10,618 nt of DNA, taken from contig CAJQMX010000056.1 in the NCBI GenBank assembly GCA_905479515.1, positions 1 to 10,618 of the forward strand. Reading direction: 5' to 3'. This document shows positions 7,385 to 10,618 of this stretch, in pieces; the stretch's first letter is position 1; each line of letters opens with the position of its first letter. The stretch comes from an uncultured Parasphingopyxis sp. (GTDB taxonomy: Bacteria; Pseudomonadota; Alphaproteobacteria; Sphingomonadales; Sphingomonadaceae). A program made the position numbers and the translations under genes. The notes under the pieces were generated by a model that saw nothing but the letters and a program-made list of their open reading frames with translations, was not told where the DNA came from and searched no databases.

Positions 7385-8449
7385 CTAGGCTGGTGCACCT
7401 GCAGCGCGGGCGAAGCCCCATGCGGCCTCGGCAAGTTCCGGCACGCGTTTGGAACGCTCCTCGGCTTCTGCCGAAGAGGCCGTGCCATCAAGCCAGCGCT
7501 TCTTGATGCCCTGCAAAATCCCGGTCAGCCGGAACAGGTTATAGGCGAAATACCAGTTGAGTTCGGGCATTGAATCCCGGTTTGTCAGCTCGCAATAGAG
7601 CGAAGTCGCCTCTTCCAGCGTTGGGATGCCCGTGCCGGCCAGATCCTGCCCGCCCAGCGATGCCGTGCCATTACCCTCCATCACCCAGTTCTGGGCAAGA
7701 TAGGTAAAGTCGGCCAATGGATCACCGATTGTCGACAGTTCCCAGTCAAGCACCGCAACCACCTCGGGCCGGTCCGCCGCATAGATCATGTTGTCGATCC
7801 GGTAATCTCCATGGATCACCGACGTGCGCGTCTGTTCGGGCACGGTTTTCGGCAGCCATTCGATCAGCCGCTCAACCTCGTCGATCGTCTCGGTTTCGGA
7901 TCGGCGATACTGTTTCGTCCAGGTGTTGATCTGGCGTTCGAAATAATTGCCGGTCTTGCCGTGATTTTCGAGGCCGATTTCCTTGTAATCGAGATTATGT
8001 AGCCGGGCGAGCGTGCCGATCATCGAGCGATAGATGGACGTCCGCTCGGCAGGTTCCTGATCGGGCAGCATGCCGTCCCAGAAGGTCCGCCCTTCCACCA
8101 TCTCCATGATGTAAAAGGCAGATCCGATCACATCGTCATCTTCACACAGCGCATAAGGCTTTGCGACAGGAAAGCCGGTCGGGTGCAGCCCCGCTATCGC
8201 CCGGTATTCCCGCTCTACAGCATGGGCCGAAGGCAGGATCGGGCCAAACGGCTTGCGGCGTAGCACCAGCGCGCGCCCGGCCTGGTCTTCCACCCGGTAC
8301 GTCGGGTTGGACTGGCCGCCCGCGAACTTCGTGTATGAGGCCAGCCCGGCGAACCCCTCAACATGCTCGCGCATCCATGCGTCGAGATTATCCTCGTTCA
8401 GCCGGTCTTTCTCGGCAACGCCTTCGGCGCTGATCGCTTTTTCACCCAT
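7385..8449 (-). CDS. Phosphotransferase-family kinase, ACAD10/ACAD11 N-terminal domain-like (possible 4-hydroxyacyl-CoA kinase)
   Basis: The aminoglycoside-phosphotransferase fold is clear: glycine-rich GGQSNPTYRVE, lysine in LVLRRKP (Lys66), hinge YIMEMVEGRTFWD, catalytic loop IHGDYRIDNM (His213, Asp215, Asn220) and metal-binding VLDWELSTIGDP (Asp235). The strings GQSNPT, LPSAHAVEREYR, AERTSIY and INTWTKQYRRS match the N-terminal kinase domain of animal ACAD11 and bacterial relatives, not antibiotic-resistance kinases. ACAD10/11 and the levulinate kinase LvaA phosphorylate the 4-hydroxyl of 4-hydroxyacyl-CoA so that a dehydrogenase-like partner can eliminate phosphate; I infer similar chemistry here. 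The product is 354 residues from ATG 8449, chosen because AGGA lies 7 bases upstream. An in-frame ATG at 8467 lies inside the GATAAT -10 box, and the longer frame to 8572 crosses the promoter. It is the first gene of the block. Confidence 0.9.
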   Translation of the reverse strand: MGEKAISAEGVAEKDRLNEDNLDAWMREHVEGFAGLASYTKFAGGQSNPTYRVEDQAGRALVLRRKPFGPILPSAHAVEREYRAIAGLHPTGFPVAKPYALCEDDDVIGSAFYIMEMVEGRTFWDGMLPDQEPAERTSIYRSMIGTLARLHNLDYKEIGLENHGKTGNYFERQINTWTKQYRRSETETIDEVERLIEWLPKTVPEQTRTSVIHGDYRIDNMIYAADRPEVVAVLDWELSTIGDPLADFTYLAQNWVMEGNGTASLGGQDLAGTGIPTLEEATSLYCELTNRDSMPELNWYFAYNLFRLTGILQGIKKRWLDGTASSAEAEERSKRVPELAEAAWGFARAAGAPA

Positions 8450-8619
8450 CACATCATCCTGCTTCATTATCTCGCGAAACTTGACGTAAGCGTAACCCGG
8501 CACCGCCATCAAGTCGAGTGCAGGAATTGCCAGTGGCATCACAAAACTTGACGATCTGCCACCAGTGTTCATTCATGCGCTCGATCATATCTGATTCCCA
8601 GCCTGAGGATGCCGCCATC
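8450..8619. promoter_or_regulatory. Divergent control region between the kinase-led operon and the DUF885 gene
   Basis: These 170 bases lie between two outward-facing starts. On the minus strand a GATAAT -10 box (8471-8466) sits 16 bases upstream of the kinase ATG at 8449, and the imperfect palindrome at 8481-8495 occupies the expected -35/spacer zone. No good -35 hexamer is visible, which fits an activator-dependent promoter. On the plus strand TTGACG at 8548-8553 could be a -35 for the DUF885 gene, but I see no convincing -10 at the right distance. Confidence 0.5.
8466..8495 (-). promoter_or_regulatory. Candidate promoter of the six-gene block with overlapping operator TTGACGTAAGCGTAA
   Basis: The minus-strand hexamer GATAAT (8471-8466) matches the -10 consensus at five of six positions. 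Immediately upstream, 8481-8495 reads TTGACGTAAGCGTAA on the plus strand, an imperfect inverted repeat with TTAC/GTCAA arms. It lies between about 10 and 24 bases upstream of the -10 box. MerR-family activators bind in just this spacer position, and LiuR-like sites as I recall them have a TTnACGT..ACGTnAA shape. The first nine bases are identical to the minus strand of the palindrome near 1245-1259. The promoter and regulator assignments are inferred. Confidence 0.4.
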
Positions 8620-10386
8620 ATGAACACTCGCCTCTTTCTGCTATCCCTTGCGCTTGGCTGCTCGCCGATCGCCTTTCCAGTCGCCGCTGCCGCAACAGCT
8701 ATGCAGAGCGAAGCCCATGCCAGCGCCGATGCGCAGTTGCGCGCGCTGTATGAAGCAGATTGGGCGTGGAGCATGGAGGAATATGCGCAGGTCCATGATG
8801 CCGATGGCCAATTGACCAGAGGCGATCATCTGCCGGCCGCCGATGCCGATACACAGCTCCGCCGCCTTGCGCATTGGGAGGAGACCCTTGCGGCGCTCGA
8901 CACGATTCCGGTCGATGCGCTTTCGGAAGCCGAGCGGATCAACGCGGCCGTGTTCCGTGCCAATCTTGAAAATGCAGCCTCTGACGCCCGGTACCGCGAA
9001 TGGGAGATGCCGCTGACCAGCGACACCTCTTTCTGGACCGGCCTCAATCCCCGACCCGGCAGCCTGACGACCGCAGAAGATTATCGCCGCTATCTGGGCC
9101 GGATGCGCGATATTCCCCGTTATTTTGCCGAGAATATCGCCAATATGCGAGACGGTCTCGCGCGCGGTTTCACCGTGCCGCAGGTGACATTGACGGGCCG
9201 TGATGCCTCGATTGCCGGCTATGCCGTGGCCGACCCTGAGGCCAACCCCTTCTTCGTGCCTTTCGTGGAATTTCCGGCCACGATCCCTGCCGACGACCAA
9301 GCCGCCCTGCGCGCAGAAGGGCTTGCGGCCGTGCGTGATGCCGTCGTCCCGGCCTATGCCGAACTGCTCGCATTCTACCGCGATGAATATCAGCCGGGTG
9401 CGCGAACGACGACAGCCGCCAATGCGCTGCCCGATGGCGAGGCATATTATGCCGCGCAGATCCGCGAATATACGACGCTCGACCTGACGGCTGAGCAAAT
9501 CCACCAGATCGGCCTTGATGAAGTGGCCCGTATCCGTGCGGAGATGGATGCAACCATTGCCGAAAGCGGCTTCGAAGGCACGTTTGACGAGTTTCTGACC
9601 TTCCTGCGAACCGACCCGCAATTTTATGCGCAGACGCCCGAAGAGCTGATGATGTTCTCCGCCTATGTGGCGAAACGCGCGGATGCGACGATTGGCGATG
9701 TGATCGGCCTGTTGCCGCGCCGCCGCTTCACGATCCTGCCGGTGCCGGACGAGATTGCGCCTTATTACACCTCCGGACGCGGCGGGCTGAGAAGCTGTCT
9801 CATGAACACCTATGACCTGCCCAGCCGGCCGCTTTACAATGCACCTGCACTAACCCTGCACGAATGCGCGCCCGGCCATTCCATGCAAGCGGCGCTGGCT
9901 GAAGAACGCGATGCCGGCCCCGAATTCCGCCGCTACACCTATTTCTCCGGTTATGGCGAAGGCTGGGGGCTGTACACCGAATATCTCGGCGTCGAGATGG
10001 GCATATACCGGACACCTTATGAGAATTTCGGACGGCTTTCCTATGAGATGTGGCGTGCGGCGCGGCTCGTGATCGATACCGGCCTGCATCACTATGGCTG
10101 GTCCCGCCAGCAGGCGATTGACTATCTCTCCGCCAACACCGCCCTGTCGGAGCTGGAGATCGTGAATGAGATCGACCGCTATATCAGTTGGCCCGGACAG
10201 GCCCTTGCCTACAAGCTGGGTGAGTTGACGATCAAGCGGATGCGCCGCGAAGCCGAAGAAGCGCTGGGCGAGGATTTCGACCGGCGGACCTTCCATGATG
10301 CCGTTCTTGCGACAGGCTCCGTACCGCTGAGCACGCTGGAGGAAGAGATGCGCCGCTGGATCGCGCGTCAGGCCGAAGCGGAATAG
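8620..10386 (+). CDS. Secreted DUF885-family protein, putative zinc metallopeptidase
   Basis: The 588-residue protein starts with a Sec-type signal peptide: MNTR, a hydrophobic run LFLLSLALG, and an Ala-rich cleavage zone near residues 22-27, so it is probably periplasmic. It contains the DUF885 signature LHECAPGHSMQ with His414, Glu415 and His420, and downstream GYGEGWGLYTEYLG with Glu447. In this family these look like a variant zinc-binding site (HExxPGH plus a distal Glu), and I recall the family being grouped with MA-clan metallopeptidases; the substrate is not established. ATG 8620 is preferred over an in-frame ATG at 8518 because the extra 34 residues would bury the signal peptide; GAGG at 8605-8608 is a modest ribosome site. 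A Cys at residue 14 follows LALG, but the lipobox is poor. The gene diverges from the catabolic operon and may be unrelated to it. Confidence 0.88.
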   Translation: MNTRLFLLSLALGCSPIAFPVAAAATAMQSEAHASADAQLRALYEADWAWSMEEYAQVHDADGQLTRGDHLPAADADTQLRRLAHWEETLAALDTIPVDALSEAERINAAVFRANLENAASDARYREWEMPLTSDTSFWTGLNPRPGSLTTAEDYRRYLGRMRDIPRYFAENIANMRDGLARGFTVPQVTLTGRDASIAGYAVADPEANPFFVPFVEFPATIPADDQAALRAEGLAAVRDAVVPAYAELLAFYRDEYQPGARTTTAANALPDGEAYYAAQIREYTTLDLTAEQIHQIGLDEVARIRAEMDATIAESGFEGTFDEFLTFLRTDPQFYAQTPEELMMFSAYVAKRADATIGDVIGLLPRRRFTILPVPDEIAPYYTSGRGGLRSCLMNTYDLPSRPLYNAPALTLHECAPGHSMQAALAEERDAGPEFRRYTYFSGYGEGWGLYTEYLGVEMGIYRTPYENFGRLSYEMWRAARLVIDTGLHHYGWSRQQAIDYLSANTALSELEIVNEIDRYISWPGQALAYKLGELTIKRMRREAEEALGEDFDRRTFHDAVLATGSVPLSTLEEEMRRWIARQAEAE

Positions 10387-10393
10387 GGGCGCA

Positions 10394-10420
10394 AATTTCA
10401 GCGGCCCGAAATTCGTGGCC
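10394..10420. other. Weak overlapping inverted repeats just after the DUF885 stop codon
   Basis: AATTTC (10394-10399) can pair with GAAATT (10408-10413) around an 8-base loop. Alternatively GGCC (10403-10406) can pair with GGCC (10417-10420). The two hairpins are mutually exclusive and neither is followed by a T-tract. They might contribute to transcript end formation for the DUF885 gene, but I cannot call an intrinsic terminator. Confidence 0.25.
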
Positions 10421-10426
10421 TAAATG

Positions 10427-10458
10427 TTGGTGAATCACACCAATAATGCGCAATTATT
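10427..10458. promoter_or_regulatory. Two adjacent 6-5-6 dyads, candidate upstream activator sites
   Basis: TTGGTG-AATCA-CACCAA (10427-10443) and AATAAT-GCGCA-ATTATT (10442-10458) are both perfect 6-base inverted repeats with 5-base spacers, overlapping by two bases. They lie roughly 85-117 bases upstream of the start site predicted from the sigma-54 promoter at 10518. That is the usual distance for enhancer-binding activators. Either dyad alone could be chance; the first is the better protein-binding candidate because it is GC-balanced. No regulator can be named. Confidence 0.4.
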
Positions 10459-10517
10459 CGGCGTAAAATCCCACCCAAAACTACTTAACCTGTTGTGAAT
10501 CGGCCATTTCTCGATTT

Positions 10518-10533
10518 TGGCACGGCTCCTGCA
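10518..10533 (+). promoter_or_regulatory. Sigma-54 (RpoN) -24/-12 promoter
   Basis: TGGCACG at 10518-10524, four bases, then CTGCA at 10529-10533 matches the consensus TGGCACG-N4-TTGCW with one mismatch (C for the first T of the -12 element). The invariant GG (10519-10520) and GC (10531-10532) have the required ten-base spacing. Transcription would start near 10544, giving a leader of about 53 bases before the ATG at 10597. Sigma-54 promoters need an ATP-dependent enhancer-binding protein, and dyads at 10427-10458 are placed suitably for one. Confidence 0.75.
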
Positions 10534-10596
10534 TAGCTATTGGCGTTACCGACACAGGTCGGAACATTGACAAGGCCAAGGTTCAGGAGACCGAAC

Positions 10597-10618
10597 ATGA
10601 ATAACCAGAATAGCATCC
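10597..10618 (+). CDS. Start of an unidentified gene, cut by window edge
   Basis: ATG at 10597 is preceded by CAGGAGA with AGGAG (10585-10589) 7 bases upstream, an excellent ribosome site. Seven codons (MNNQNSI) and one extra base are visible before the window ends, too little to identify the product. It is downstream of the sigma-54 promoter at 10518 with about 50 bases of leader, so it is probably the first gene of a sigma-54-controlled unit. In sphingomonads such units can include exopolysaccharide/PEP-CTERM, flagellar or stress genes; nothing here selects among them. Confidence 0.6.

Noticed and set aside
7385..8449. Aminoglycoside resistance gene
   Set aside because: The phosphotransferase fold is shared, but the conserved strings are those of the ACAD10/11 kinase domain and the operon context is acyl-CoA metabolism.
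8450..8572. N-terminal extension of the kinase to 8572 or 8467
   Set aside because: The extension crosses the operator and the GATAAT -10 box, and the ATG at 8467 lies within that box; ATG 8449 has an AGGA at the right distance.
8632..8664. Lipoprotein lipobox in the DUF885 signal peptide (LALGC)
   Set aside because: Position -3 is Ala rather than Leu/Val/Ile and -2 is Leu, a poor lipobox; an Ala-rich signal peptidase I site follows, so plain secretion is more likely.
8641..9621. Minus-strand open frame of 326 codons opposite the DUF885 gene
   Set aside because: GC-rich shadow frame. The plus-strand protein has a signal peptide and family motifs; this one has neither a ribosome site nor a recognisable domain.
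1..10618. Mobile elements, CRISPR arrays, tRNA or rRNA genes
   Set aside because: I found no transposase or integrase motifs, no regularly spaced direct repeats, no cloverleaf with a GTTCRA arm and no rRNA-like stretch; gene density and composition are even across the window.

Overview
The window is GC-rich bacterial DNA, densely coding, and looks like an alphaproteobacterial genome, most likely from the Sphingomonadales. That placement rests on the gene families, on the codon and base composition judged by eye, and on a degenerate copy (about 4931-4958) of the short 'CTTCGACAAGCTCAGGGTGAAC' type repeat that I recall as common in sphingomonad genomes. It is an inference, because no rRNA or other marker gene is present.

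Layout. (1) 1-1182, minus: N-terminal 394 residues of an EHHADH/FadJ-type bifunctional enoyl-CoA hydratase / 3-hydroxyacyl-CoA dehydrogenase, cut by the window edge. (2) 1183-1363: divergent control region holding a perfect TGACGT-T-ACGTCA palindrome. (3) 1364-3124, plus: class I adenylate-forming acyl-CoA ligase. (4) 3143-8449, minus: a compact, probably co-transcribed six-gene block. In transcription order it encodes an ACAD10/11 N-terminus-like phosphotransferase, three different short-chain dehydrogenases (the second and third overlap by one base), a Kv-beta-type aldo/keto reductase and a TesB-like acyl-CoA thioesterase. (5) 8450-8619: second divergent control region, with a GATAAT -10 box and a TTGACGTAA-containing imperfect palindrome related to the one at 1245. 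(6) 8620-10386, plus: a secreted DUF885-family putative metallopeptidase. (7) 10387-10596: a 210-base intergenic region with a strong sigma-54 (-24/-12) promoter match and two adjacent dyads upstream, followed at 10597 by the first seven codons of an unidentified gene.

How the genes fit together. Activation to CoA (ligase), reduction or oxidation of keto/hydroxy groups (three SDRs, one AKR), phosphorylation (ACAD10/11-like kinase), hydration/oxidation (EHHADH-type enzyme) and release from CoA (thioesterase) form a carboxylic-acid catabolic island. The kinase + SDR + acyl-CoA ligase combination resembles the 4-hydroxyacyl-CoA route (bacterial levulinate lva genes, animal ACAD10/11). The acyl-CoA dehydrogenase-like partner and a thiolase are not in this window. 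The shared TTGACGTAA element in both divergent control regions suggests that one regulator may control the ligase/EHHADH pair and the six-gene block. The substrate cannot be read from the sequence. The most original signals are this possible 4-hydroxyacyl-CoA module and the sigma-54 promoter at the right edge.
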